Positions 32,352 through 40,107 of a stretch of 40,640 nucleotides of DNA are shown piece after piece. This DNA comes from an uncultured Porphyromonas sp. GTDB taxonomy: Bacteria; Bacteroidota; Bacteroidia; Bacteroidales; Porphyromonadaceae. The stretch spans positions 1 to 40,640 of the forward strand of contig NZ_CABUAN010000018.1 in assembly GCF_902489635.1 (NCBI RefSeq), given 5' to 3'. The number at the start of each line of letters is the position of its first letter. Within the stretch, counting starts at the first letter, position 1. The notes under the pieces are model-generated. The model was not told the origin of the DNA and searched no databases. It saw only the letters and a list, made by a program, of their open reading frames with translations. A program made the position numbers and the translations under genes.

Positions 32352-32382
32352 CAAAGGTAATACAAATTTTTCTTCTGGCAAA
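32352..32382 (-). promoter_or_regulatory. Promoter of the tRNA-Glu/rpsT unit
   Basis: On the minus strand TTTG (32382-32379), 19 bp, TACCTTTG (32359-32352). A full consensus promoter 53 bp upstream of the tRNA. Confidence 0.85.
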
Positions 32383-32488
32383 AGATTCTCGCAAGAAAAT
32401 TCTCCAAAAGAGAGATCGCGCCGCAGAAAATACGACTCAGCAAGCTGATAGTCAAGCCCTTACAGAAAGTTTGCTCAAAACAGACTTT

Positions 32489-33367
32489 CTACCTCAAGTC
32501 ACGACCCCAAAGGAGCTTCTCGCGAATTACTTGAGCATAAGGCTTGTGTGAGAGGCGCAACAGGTGGGCGCGCTTGTCACTCTTGCGAGCAACGATCTCG
32601 ACACCACAGTCGTAGACCCGCAGATTACCATCGATCACGATAGAGAAGGTGGGATGTAGCGAGGAGACTCTCATCGTCAGCACACTGGTGTCGGGGAAGA
32701 TGAGCGGAGCCATGTTGAGCGTGTGAGGTGCTATCGGCACCAGCAGCAACGTCTGGCACTGAGGCGTCACGATAGGGCCTCCTAGGCTGAGCGCATAAGC
32801 CGTCGAGCCCGAGGGCGTGCTCACGACCAAGCCGTCGGCAGCGTACTCAGCTAGCAAGTCGCCGTCTAGATCTACGCGTATCTTGATGATAGATCCAGTC
32901 TCTCGTTTCTGCACCGCCAGGTCATTGAGCGCTGTGCCGACATGCTCTCCCGCCACACTTACATCGATCAGCGAGCGGGGCTCTATATCGTACTGCCCAG
33001 CCAGCAGGTCATCAAGGTGATGCAGAGCTTCTCGTGGCTCCATCTCGGTCATAAAGCCGAGGTGCCCGCAGTTGATCGCCCATATAGGCAGCTCCACGTC
33101 TCGCAACTTGTGCACAGCTCGCAGGAGGGTACCATCACCTCCGAGGCTCAGAGCGATGTCGCCATAGGGCGTCTCTCCACCCAGCCGCATCTGCGGATAA
33201 CCCTCCGGGATGCCCGCCTGCTGCAGTGCCTCCCAGAGCGGTGCCTCTATATAAAGGTCTACACCATGCTCTGCGAGTGCCGTCAGTAGTGCCGTCACAT
33301 CGTCCGTGAGCCGCATTGTAGCGTGGCTCCCATACACTGCTATCGTATTTATCTTGTGCCTATCCAT
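32489..33367 (-). CDS. nadK: NAD kinase
   Basis: Phosphorylates NAD to NADP; cytoplasmic, 292 residues. GGDGT (76-80) is the nucleotide-binding motif. NCGHLGFMTE, LNDLAVQKRETG and TPSGSTAYALSLGGPIVTP are further family blocks, all intact. It has its own consensus promoter at 33392-33423 and appears monocistronic. It ends 190 bp before the tRNA-Glu(CUC) gene. Confidence 0.96.
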   Translation of the reverse strand: MDRHKINTIAVYGSHATMRLTDDVTALLTALAEHGVDLYIEAPLWEALQQAGIPEGYPQMRLGGETPYGDIALSLGGDGTLLRAVHKLRDVELPIWAINCGHLGFMTEMEPREALHHLDDLLAGQYDIEPRSLIDVSVAGEHVGTALNDLAVQKRETGSIIKIRVDLDGDLLAEYAADGLVVSTPSGSTAYALSLGGPIVTPQCQTLLLVPIAPHTLNMAPLIFPDTSVLTMRVSSLHPTFSIVIDGNLRVYDCGVEIVARKSDKRAHLLRLSHKPYAQVIREKLLWGRDLR

Positions 33368-33391
33368 CGGGGCTGTCTGATTGCATCGCTA

Positions 33392-33423
33392 CAAAAGTAC
33401 CGAAAAGAAGGCAGACCCCCAAA
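33392..33423 (-). promoter_or_regulatory. nadK promoter
   Basis: On the minus strand TTTG (33423-33420), exactly 20 bp, TACTTTTG (33399-33392), 24 bp before the nadK ATG. Confidence 0.85.
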
Positions 33424-33457
33424 GTGGCTCCCTGCAAAACAATCGAATGCGTAGCAC

Positions 33458-33847
33458 TCACTCGATCATAAAGAGCTTGGCCGATATGCGTACCCATTCA
33501 TTGATCTTCTTGACCTGGACGACCCGAGCGTAAAACTCTTTGCCAGCGTCCATCAGCCGTGATATGACTAGGTTGAGCTCTTGTGGCACATAGCCTATGC
33601 GGTGCTCCTCGTAGTAGATGGCGATAGCGTTTTCGTCGTGCTCGTTTTGTGGCTGTCGCACCATACGTAGCACTGTGTCGGGCAGTAGCGTAGGGTAAAG
33701 CTCCTGTACGATAGGGCAGAAAGTGGTCCCAGCGACTACGATGTCTAGGAGGAAGATCTCCCGCTTGGGTAGTCCTAGTGCGTTGATGCCTTCAGTGCCA
33801 ATGAGCGCTAGTAGCTCGGGGCTGACTGGTATGATCTCGTTACTCAT
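33458..33847 (-). CDS. HIRAN-domain protein
   Basis: A 129-residue protein that is almost entirely one HIRAN domain. FLLDIVVAGTTFCPIVQEL, MVRQPQNEHDENAIAIYYEEHRIGYVPQELN and SRLMDAGKEFYARV match the family pattern. HIRAN domains bind DNA ends or single-stranded 3' ends and are usually attached to helicases or nucleases; stand-alone versions are known in bacteria. Its ATG overlaps the stop of the J-domain gene by 4 bp, so the two are translationally coupled. A role in DNA damage handling is inference. Confidence 0.85.
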   Translation of the reverse strand: MSNEIIPVSPELLALIGTEGINALGLPKREIFLLDIVVAGTTFCPIVQELYPTLLPDTVLRMVRQPQNEHDENAIAIYYEEHRIGYVPQELNLVISRLMDAGKEFYARVVQVKKINEWVRISAKLFMIE

Positions 33848-34668
33848 AGATTATGTGACTTATATTCCTCCATCAGTGTGATGATCGTCTGCATCTCCTT
33901 CTCGCTCTCCTCGAGCTCCTGGATGATCGCTTGCAGCTCAGCTTGCTTCTCTAGTATCTTTACGGGGCTTGACAGTAACTCTTTCTGATCAAATGGGAAG
34001 CTCTTCGACCGCTTGGCCATCCTAATCTCGAGGGTACTCTTCTTCTCTCGTAGTTTTTCGATTTCAGCCGAGAGTGTCTCAGGATCTGAGGGGAGCTCTT
34101 CCGAGTGCTTCTCCTTGTTGAGTAGAGCCAGCACAGCTCGTAGCTGCGGTAGGTCTCCGATCTGATAAGCCTTCACTGTGATCAGAAAGAGCCGCTTGTC
34201 CTCCTCCGTATAGTGTGGGTTGAGGTCTGGGTGAAGTCGCTTGACGAGGGTTTTGTAGATCTCCTTGAGCTCTTTGGTCTCCTCGGGAGACAGGCGTGGC
34301 CTGTCCCAATACTCCTTAGCCGCTTTGAGTTGAGCCAGCTTTCGCTCCAGGAGCTGATGAAACTCTAGCCGCTGCTGCGCCATCTGCTTGTCTATCTCGA
34401 CGAGGTCGGGTGCTTCGTCTCGATTGATGTAAGCCTGCAGGAGCGACCGCCTGAAGCGGAGCGTGGCCAAGGAGAGCCCTAGACGCAACTGGGTGTACAG
34501 CAACTTGCCGAAGTAGTGCATGTAGAGCGCAGATAGGTGAGGCGCCTCGTGATCCGTCATCTCCTGATACTGGGAGACGAGTGCCGTGTAGTCCGCGACG
34601 AGCGTCTCGTACTGCTCCCGAAGCCTCTGATACTCTGGTGAGCATGCTAGCGGGTTCATATCTGTCAT
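33844..34668 (-). CDS. Protein with internal J domain and coiled coils
   Basis: A 274-residue protein. The central part has a J-domain-like segment KEIYKTLVKRLHPDLNP with the HPD triad at residues 146-148. It is preceded by a helical region of about 120 residues and followed by a long coiled coil (about 195-270, rich in Glu, Lys and Leu). HPD loops recruit Hsp70 (DnaK). The absence of glycine-rich and zinc regions makes it a class III J protein. It is coupled to the HIRAN gene, so the pair may bring DnaK to a DNA-bound complex (inference). No clear promoter could be found upstream. Confidence 0.8.
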   Translation of the reverse strand: MTDMNPLACSPEYQRLREQYETLVADYTALVSQYQEMTDHEAPHLSALYMHYFGKLLYTQLRLGLSLATLRFRRSLLQAYINRDEAPDLVEIDKQMAQQRLEFHQLLERKLAQLKAAKEYWDRPRLSPEETKELKEIYKTLVKRLHPDLNPHYTEEDKRLFLITVKAYQIGDLPQLRAVLALLNKEKHSEELPSDPETLSAEIEKLREKKSTLEIRMAKRSKSFPFDQKELLSSPVKILEKQAELQAIIQELEESEKEMQTIITLMEEYKSHNL

Positions 34669-34752
34669 GGCATTTCTTCTGTTAGGGCTAATCTGGGAAC
34701 TAAGATAGTGTTTTTAGCGCAAAGAGCTTACGCTTTCGCGGTGCTTAGCAGG

Positions 34753-34840
34753 GCTGACGCACTATAATCGCTCTGTCAGGAGCTACACATGAGCGACAAG
34801 CGAGGAATAGATGAGGTTACTATATATATAATGTGTCAGC
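34753..34840. repeat. ~90-bp inverted-terminus element, copy B
   Basis: 88 bp bounded by GCTGACGCA and TGTGTCAGC (8 of 9 complementary). It aligns with copy A (17633-17728) through ATAATCGCTCTG, ATGAGCGACAA and GAATAGA. It includes a TATATATATA stretch. It lies directly before a three-part simple-sequence module and a palindrome array. Confidence 0.8.
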
Positions 34841-34844
34841 CATG

Positions 34845-34936
34845 GATTGGCTGTTGGCTATTGGCGGTTGGCTATCGAAACCATCGGATCTATCAGAGTG
34901 ATCGGATCTCTAACTTCTAATTTCTAACCTCTAGCA
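34845..34936. repeat. Three-part simple-sequence module, locus 3 (inverted)
   Basis: GGCTGTTGGC-type words, then ATCGGATC words, then CTAACTTCTAATTTCTAAC. Read on the minus strand, this is the same order as at 5685 and 10214: TTAGAGA part, GATCCGA part, AGCCAA part. It ends in CTAGCACCTTTAC, which resembles the promoter-proximal ends of the other two but is no longer a good -7 box. Confidence 0.75.
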
Positions 34937-34989
34937 CCTTTACATATCTTTACGGCGAAATTTGTCCGATTCCCTCCTTTTTCGAATAT

Positions 34990-35149
34990 CCACGTGGGGA
35001 ATCTCAAATCTCCACGTGGATATTTTTTATTTTCCACGTGGGCGTGATTCATTTCCTCCGAAGTTTCATTTGATTCCTCCGAAGAATTTTTTCTTCCCCA
35101 CGTGGAAAATAAAAATTCCCCACGTGGATATTTCGAAATATCCACGTGG
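34990..35149. repeat. 21-22 bp palindrome array, copy 4
   Basis: Eight cores start at 34990, 35012 and 35034 (CCACGTGG), 35055 and 35076 (CCTCCGAAG) and 35098, 35120 and 35142 (CCACGTGG). The steps are 22, 22, 21, 21, 22, 22 and 22 bp. The last two cores with their spacer ATATTTCGAAATAT form a perfect 30-bp palindrome (35120-35149). It lies downstream of tatD. Confidence 0.93.
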
Positions 35150-35228
35150 AAATCACTTTTCTCCGACACAGCTCCGTTTTGATATGTAGTCGGTTCTAAA
35201 TTATTGTAACGATCCGGCGTTGAATTTG
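35150..35228. repeat. Conserved ~75-bp block flanking array copy 4
   Basis: Closely matches 113-190 and holds the same position relative to its array. It ends 11 bp before the tatD stop codon position. Confidence 0.75.
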
Positions 35229-35239
35229 CCCTGCGGAGC

Positions 35240-36148
35240 TTAGCTTTCGATCTGCTTCCAGAATGGAGTCGCCGCCACTCGGCTTACCAAGGCCTCTGGC
35301 GTGGTAGCTAGCTCCCCGGCGATGTGGGCGTAGGTCGCCTCTATAGCCTTTCGATGCGTAAGTCCGTTGGGGATCTCATCGGTCTCGACGAGGAGAGCCT
35401 TCGCCTCATAGGCTAAGTGCAAAGCCTCAGCATCGTAGCGACGGCCGAAGGAGAGCACAAAGCCCTTGCTCAGCATCATCTGCGCCACCTCTCCCCTAGC
35501 GCGAAAGCCGTGTAGCACCATCGGGGGGAGCTGCGCAAACTCTTGCGCCATCTGACTACGCACTTTAATCATCTCAGCCCACGCACGTACCGTGTGTAGG
35601 AGGATCGGGCGCTGTAACTGACAGGCTAAGCGCATCTGCGCCTCTAGCCAGACGAGTTGCTCTGCGAGTGTCGCATTGCTCCGCACCTTGTCGATGCCAC
35701 ACTCGCCGACAGCGACGATCTGTGGAACAGTTGCTAGGCGACTCTGCATCTGATCAATGAGTGGTGTCAAGCTCCCCTCTGGAGGCAGTGACCAGGGGTG
35801 AAAGCCTATTGAGTAGAGCTGGCCCTCCTCGATTGCGACACCACCGCTCCACTCGAGACTGTTGCATAAAGGCGAATCGCTGTGTTGCTTTCGGGATTCG
35901 GCTTCGGTCACATACGGAGGTATGCTCCCTTCAGACCTCACCCTCAGCGCCTTGCGCTTCATCCTTTCTGCAAAGTCAGGACAATCTTGCCAGCAAGATT
36001 GTGAGACTCTTGACTTTTGCAACAGTCTCCACTCTGTGTAGGTGAGCGAGCGAATTGCTTGACAGCCTACCTCGGGGCTGTGCGTGTGGCAGTCTAGAAG
36101 TTTGGGACGGCCTGTGCCTTGCTCTGCAGCTCTGATCTCCTGGCTCAT
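35240..36148 (-). CDS. tatD: TatD-family metal-dependent hydrolase with 60-residue repeat-derived insert
   Basis: A 302-residue TatD-type DNase/hydrolase with a TIM-barrel metallo-enzyme fold. Metal-site motifs are all visible: LLDCHTH (17-23), VAVGECGID, PILLHTVRAW, MVLHGFRARG and LLVETDE. Residues 41-100 do not belong to the family. They are encoded by a palindrome-ended element (35855-36027) plus one copy of its 7-bp target duplication, so the residues Glu-Trp occur on both sides (39-40 and 99-100). Removing the 180 bp restores TYTEWSGGVAIEEG in frame. The gene is last in a seven-gene operon and overlaps the rnpA-yidD stop by 4 bp. Whether the insert is tolerated by folding is unknown. Confidence 0.88.
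   Translation of the reverse strand: MSQEIRAAEQGTGRPKLLDCHTHSPEVGCQAIRSLTYTEWRLLQKSRVSQSCWQDCPDFAERMKRKALRVRSEGSIPPYVTEAESRKQHSDSPLCNSLEWSGGVAIEEGQLYSIGFHPWSLPPEGSLTPLIDQMQSRLATVPQIVAVGECGIDKVRSNATLAEQLVWLEAQMRLACQLQRPILLHTVRAWAEMIKVRSQMAQEFAQLPPMVLHGFRARGEVAQMMLSKGFVLSFGRRYDAEALHLAYEAKALLVETDEIPNGLTHRKAIEATYAHIAGELATTPEALVSRVAATPFWKQIES
35855..36027. mobile_element. In-frame palindromic element inserted in tatD
   Basis: The ends are GAGACTGTTGCA (35855-35866) and TGCAACAGTCTC (36018-36029), a perfect 12-bp inverted repeat. TCCACTC is present directly at both borders (35848-35854 and 36028-36034), as expected for a 7-bp target duplication that overlaps the last two bases of the inverted repeat. 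Inside, ACAATCTTGC-CA-GCAAGATTGT (35981-36002) is a perfect 10-bp stem, extended by CAAAGTCA/TGACTTTTG further out. The element encodes no transposase. Element plus duplication is 180 bp, so the tatD frame is kept. Confidence 0.85.
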
Positions 36149-36888
36149 TGTCGTGGTGGCACGGGGTCGTAACCCACATGTCGATTGAAGGGGTTACACC
36201 GTAAGAGTCTCCAGATAGTTAGCCAGCTTCCCTTCAGAGCTCCATGCACCCTCAGAGCCTCTAGTGCGTACTGCGAGCAGGTCGGCGTAAAGCGACAGCT
36301 GGGTGGTAGTAGCGGCGAGATGAAGTGACGATAAAACTTGACTGGGTAGCTCAGCAGGCGTACCGCTAGCGAGAGTTGCTGCGAGTCGTCTTGTGCAGCT
36401 TGTGCAGTCTGCTCCTGACGATCGGTTGCGGGTTCAGTAGCGGGGGAGGTTGGGTTAGCTTTTTCTATCTCCTTGACGATACGTGCTATGGCCCGCTCTA
36501 CCGCTTGCTCTAGCTCTGGATAGGTCGGCATCGTCTTAGCGACAGATTGTAGTGCCACTCGTATCGTACAGTGGTGCTGTGTCGCAGCCTGCCAGAGCGG
36601 AGCTTTGTGGAGGCGATAAGCAGCGCGGGTCATGCGCTTGATGCGGTTGCGATCTACCGCATGCTTGAAGCGACGCTTAGCGACCGAGGTCATGACAGCC
36701 ACCTGCGCCTGCTCTCCTGGCGTCTGCGTGACAATAGGCTCTGCGAGCCATACGATGCGGATGGGGTAAGAGACAAACGAACGCCCACAGCTATGCAGTC
36801 GCTCTATCTCCTCACGCAGATAGAGTCGCTCACCTTTGGGTAGACGTTGGTTCTGGTGGGAGCGAGGGGAGTCTTCCTCCGTAGTCAT
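36145..36888 (-). CDS. rnpA-yidD: Fused RNase P protein component and YidD
   Basis: One 247-residue reading frame joins two normally separate proteins. Residues about 12-150 are the RNase P protein subunit, with SVAKRRFKHAVDRNRIKRMTRAAYRLHK as the RNR-type RNA-binding signature. A Thr/Ala/Gln-rich linker of about 25 residues follows. Residues about 175-247 are YidD, the membrane-insertion efficiency factor, with SPLLPPSCRFTPTCSQYALEAL and RCNPFNRHVGYDPVP. There is no stop or start codon signal at the junction. In many bacteria rnpA and yidD are adjacent and overlapping, which makes a fusion plausible. The ATG overlaps the hemD stop by 4 bp, and the stop overlaps tatD by 4 bp. Confidence 0.9.
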   Translation of the reverse strand: MTTEEDSPRSHQNQRLPKGERLYLREEIERLHSCGRSFVSYPIRIVWLAEPIVTQTPGEQAQVAVMTSVAKRRFKHAVDRNRIKRMTRAAYRLHKAPLWQAATQHHCTIRVALQSVAKTMPTYPELEQAVERAIARIVKEIEKANPTSPATEPATDRQEQTAQAAQDDSQQLSLAVRLLSYPVKFYRHFISPLLPPSCRFTPTCSQYALEALRVHGALKGSWLTIWRLLRCNPFNRHVGYDPVPPRQ

Positions 36889-37634
36889 CCCTCTTGCTCG
36901 GCAAGGTAGTTGTGAAGTAGCTTAGGCATCGGCGGATCCTGACGACTGCCCGTAGACTTGATATCTACTCTGAGCCCTAGCTCCTCAGCTTTCTGTGCGG
37001 TCTTAGGACCTACGGTAGCGATGATCATATCCTCCTGCTTGAAGTCAGGGACATTCTCAAAGAGCGAGGTGATCCCTACGGGACTGAAGAAGATGATCAT
37101 ATCGTAAGGTAGTGGCTTCTCAAGCTCTAGCTCACGAGGTATGGTGCGGTACATGACCGACTTGGTATAGTCTATCCCCGCATCTGTCAGTAGGTCAGAG
37201 AGCTTAGCACTGTGCTCCTCTGCGACGGGGAGGAGGTACTTCTCCCCTTTGTGCTTGACAATCACCTTGACAAGGTCTTCGGTACGTCCTGTCGGTGAGA
37301 AGAAGACCTTGCGCTTGCGGTAATTGACAAACTTCTGTAAGTATGGCGCGGACATCTCTGAGCTGCAGTAATACTTCATCGTGTCTGGCACCGTGATGCG
37401 CATCTCTTTCATCAGCGTGAAGAAGTGCAGGATAGCAGTACGAGAGGTAAAGATGATGGCTGTGTAATCCAATGGATTGATGCGCTGCTGGCGAAACTCT
37501 TTTGCTTCAACTGTCTCGACACGAATGAACTGCTTGTAGTCAAGCTCCACTTGATGCTTTTCAGCGACTTCGGTGTAGGGGTTGGCCATCAGTGGAGCGG
37601 GCTGAGAGATAAGTATTTTTTTAATCCGTGACAT
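36885..37634 (-). CDS. hemD: Uroporphyrinogen-III synthase family protein
   Basis: A protein of the HemD fold, which cyclises hydroxymethylbilane to uroporphyrinogen III. Start chosen at ATG 37634 (MSRIKKILISQPAP); a GTG two codons upstream (37640) is possible. Family segments include DYTAIIFTSRTAILHFFTLM, YYCSSEMSAPYLQK, YLLPVAEEHSAKLSDLL and the C-terminal PYDMIIFFSPVGITSLFENVP with ATVGPKTAQKAEELGL. HemD proteins are poorly conserved, but the family fit is clear. In Bacteroidetes this gene usually precedes rnpA, as here. Porphyromonas species often lack a full haem pathway, so its present substrate is uncertain. Confidence 0.85.
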   Translation of the reverse strand: MSRIKKILISQPAPLMANPYTEVAEKHQVELDYKQFIRVETVEAKEFRQQRINPLDYTAIIFTSRTAILHFFTLMKEMRITVPDTMKYYCSSEMSAPYLQKFVNYRKRKVFFSPTGRTEDLVKVIVKHKGEKYLLPVAEEHSAKLSDLLTDAGIDYTKSVMYRTIPRELELEKPLPYDMIIFFSPVGITSLFENVPDFKQEDMIIATVGPKTAQKAEELGLRVDIKSTGSRQDPPMPKLLHNYLAEQEG

Positions 37635-37672
37635 ACGCACAGGCAGGGGCTAATGGTATATGATAGATTCTT

Positions 37673-38371
37673 TCACAGGATCAGCATTCCAAAGCCTATG
37701 AGATAGGCAAGAGGAGCCATTTCCTGGCTGCAAAGGTACAAAGAAATAAGCAAAGGAGTCACCCCAGCCTCCCCGAGCCAGCGCGCTGTGGGCACGATGA
37801 TCGCAAGGCGCCACAAGAGGATTACAGAGATCGACAGCCAGAGTGCGACCCCCTGCCAGACGCCCGCCAGTAGCAGCAAGGAGCTCAGGTAGAGAGGCAG
37901 CGGCCACAGCCACTCCAAGATGCCGTAGTGACGCACCCAGTGTAGGTAAAAGGCTGAGTCTAGATAGATCCCCGCCAGCAGACGGTTGATACCTAGGTAC
38001 AGTCCGCTCAGGATCAAGCTGCAGAGTGCTAGAAGCCCTACCTGCGAGAGCGTCGTCCACAGTTCGCCTGAGGGAAGAGCTGCATAGTAGCGTAGTAGCA
38101 GATAGCCAGTCACGCCGACCAGCAGATGACGCTGCAACCCTCCGAGGATCGCATAGGTGCCGACAGATACCCGATGCACTAAGCTGCGAAAGAAAATGTG
38201 TCCTCTATTATATAGTAGCGCATCTACCGAGCGAGACAAGAGAGAGCCGACCCACATCTGCATGAGTGCTGGGAGTAAGAGCAGCATGAGGAGCAATAGT
38301 AAGATGATATCCTCTGCTCCTCGATCTACCCCAAAGGGAGTCAACGTCCACAACCCGACCGAGCTCTCCAT
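37673..38371 (-). CDS. DUF4271 membrane protein
   Basis: A 232-residue integral membrane protein with about six hydrophobic helices, beginning with a long one at about 22-41. The central LYLGINRLLAGIYLDSAFYLHWVRHYGILEWLWPLPLYLSSLLLLAG region and the C-terminal LYLCSQEMAPLAYLIGFGML match the Bacteroidetes DUF4271 family, which is usually found directly before hemD. Function unknown. It sits between coaE (15 bp) and hemD (38 bp) in the operon. Confidence 0.8.
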   Translation of the reverse strand: MESSVGLWTLTPFGVDRGAEDIILLLLLMLLLLPALMQMWVGSLLSRSVDALLYNRGHIFFRSLVHRVSVGTYAILGGLQRHLLVGVTGYLLLRYYAALPSGELWTTLSQVGLLALCSLILSGLYLGINRLLAGIYLDSAFYLHWVRHYGILEWLWPLPLYLSSLLLLAGVWQGVALWLSISVILLWRLAIIVPTARWLGEAGVTPLLISLYLCSQEMAPLAYLIGFGMLIL

Positions 38372-38386
38372 ACACGCAAGACCAAT

Positions 38387-39043
38387 CTACAGAGTGGCTA
38401 GATGAGAGCGTAGCTGCGCCACCTGCTCCTCCAGATCCTGCACCCCATCATTATTGATCTGATAGAGAGGGAGCTCTGGATACCTCTGTTGCAAATCTGT
38501 AAAGGTGTACGAAGCTTGACGAGCGATCCGTGCCTGCACCTGCTCGCGGGAGGCTCCGTCGCGCTCCTGGACACGAGCCACACGTACCGCCTCAGGAGCC
38601 GTCACGACGACCACAGCGTCGCAGAGACGATAGAAGCCTGACTGCCACAAGATAGCACTCTCTAGGACGACCCACCCCTCGGGGGCATCCTGCTCCCTCG
38701 CCCACGCCGTCAGTCTCTCAGACACATAGGGGTGAATGATCTGCTCTAACTGGTGCAATAGCGACTGACCCATATCAGTTGGTGCGAAAACTTTGCGAGC
38801 TATCTCGTCATAGCGAGGCTTTCCCTCTGAATTATAAACTTCTGCACCTAATAATGCGACCACTTGTTGACGCACCAGCTCGCTCTCGGTGTAAGCTCCA
38901 CGAGCTACCGCATCGCTATCCATCAGAGGTAGCCCCGCCTCGACAAGCATCTGACCGACGAAGCTCTTGCCCGCACCGATCCCTCCTGTCAATCCTAAGA
39001 TGCGAGGGGGCCTTGAGAAGGAGGTGAGCTGCTTTTCGGTCAT
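38387..39043 (-). CDS. coaE: Dephospho-CoA kinase
   Basis: Last step of coenzyme A synthesis, 218 residues. The P-loop GGIGAGKS is at 20-27, followed by MDSDAVAR (substrate-binding aspartate) and further on the LLHQLEQIIHPYVSERL and VVVVTAPEAVRVARVQERDG segments of the lid and nucleotide sites. It lies 20 bp after ybbR, the usual Bacteroidetes order yajC-ybbR-coaE. Confidence 0.95.
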   Translation of the reverse strand: MTEKQLTSFSRPPRILGLTGGIGAGKSFVGQMLVEAGLPLMDSDAVARGAYTESELVRQQVVALLGAEVYNSEGKPRYDEIARKVFAPTDMGQSLLHQLEQIIHPYVSERLTAWAREQDAPEGWVVLESAILWQSGFYRLCDAVVVVTAPEAVRVARVQERDGASREQVQARIARQASYTFTDLQQRYPELPLYQINNDGVQDLEEQVAQLRSHLATL

Positions 39044-39063
39044 GACTCAGTAGCCACTACGGC

Positions 39064-40077
39064 TCACGGCTCAGCTGTCTCTAGGATATACTGTACCGCC
39101 TTGGGAGAGGGAGTAGCGCGCACCACCCAGTCGGGTAGTCCCTGGACCCTTACGGGTAGCATCTCTGGTTGTTTCTCGCCCTGCTGCACAGCTTCTGCGA
39201 GCTGTTGCAGATCGACCACCACCGAGACCTTGTCCCCGATAGGCTTATTGTAGTCTGTGATCGGCATCGTCAGGGTCAGAGAGACACGAGCTGGGAGCAA
39301 CTTCGCGACAAAGCCTGAGGGCGTATTAAGCGCCTCGACAGGTAGCTCGATGCGTCTCTCCGTCAGCTCGACGACTGAGATCTGTAGCTGCACACTATCG
39401 GGCGAGGTATAGACGTGGGGGATCTCTTCGAACGGCACAAGCACCAGTTTGTCTTGCGATAGGTTCTTGTAGGTCAATGCTTTGGTATGCATCTCGCTAA
39501 TCCCCGCTAGGGCTTCACGACTACCATACAGCTCGACCGTCGTAGGAGTCATCGTCAGCGGCAGTACCATATAGCCATCCTTAGCAGAAGTCGACACGTG
39601 GTTTACCACTGGCACCTCTTTCCTCTGGAGAGGGAATGCGCGCAGCGAAATCTGATTAGGATAGATGTCACGGATCTGTATAGAGCTCCCCAAGCTCTCC
39701 CGCGCCTTCTGTGTCAAGACGGCACTGCTAAAGAGGATACGCCCCCCCTGCGGCACTCGCTGTGGCATAGAGAGCGAAATCGGAGGCACGCCCTTCATCC
39801 AGCGGAAGAGGAGCTGAGAGCCTTTTGCCGAGACGCTGACATCTAGCGTCGTCGGCTGATCCCCCTCTAGTCCTATCTCTCCCGGCATCTCCTCATATAC
39901 GATAGGTACATGAACTATCGAGGTCGTGCCACGTGAGAGCGTCTGCATAAACCATAAGACGGTCGCTAGGAGTACCCACACAGCGATCGCCAGCAGTCGT
40001 CTCAAGCGAGGGACACGCTGCTTACGCACCACAGGATCTCCACCTGTGCGGAGCTTAGGGGTCAGATTGAGTCGCAC
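39064..40077 (-). CDS. YbbR-like domain protein
   Basis: A 337-residue membrane-anchored extracytoplasmic protein. A single helix at about 27-46 is followed by YbbR-like beta domains (IVHVPIVYEEMPGEIGLEG, VNHVSTSAKDGYMVLPLTMTPTTVELYGS and similar repeats). In Firmicutes YbbR (CdaR) regulates the c-di-AMP cyclase, but no cyclase gene is nearby here, so the role is open. The start is GTG at 40077. It lies 30 bp after yajC. Confidence 0.85.
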   Translation of the reverse strand: MRLNLTPKLRTGGDPVVRKQRVPRLRRLLAIAVWVLLATVLWFMQTLSRGTTSIVHVPIVYEEMPGEIGLEGDQPTTLDVSVSAKGSQLLFRWMKGVPPISLSMPQRVPQGGRILFSSAVLTQKARESLGSSIQIRDIYPNQISLRAFPLQRKEVPVVNHVSTSAKDGYMVLPLTMTPTTVELYGSREALAGISEMHTKALTYKNLSQDKLVLVPFEEIPHVYTSPDSVQLQISVVELTERRIELPVEALNTPSGFVAKLLPARVSLTLTMPITDYNKPIGDKVSVVVDLQQLAEAVQQGEKQPEMLPVRVQGLPDWVVRATPSPKAVQYILETAEP

Positions 40078-40107
40078 CGCTCCCGTCTTAAAAGTTCGGA
40101 GAGGCTA

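Noticed and set aside
34924..35189. Two short ORFs (81 and 75 residues) over array copy 4
   Set aside because: They are translations of the palindromic repeats on opposite strands and have repeating peptides such as TWG and HVD(I).
35761..36045. 94-residue plus-strand ORF across the tatD insert
   Set aside because: It is antisense to tatD, without promoter or family; the tatD frame is clearly the coding one.
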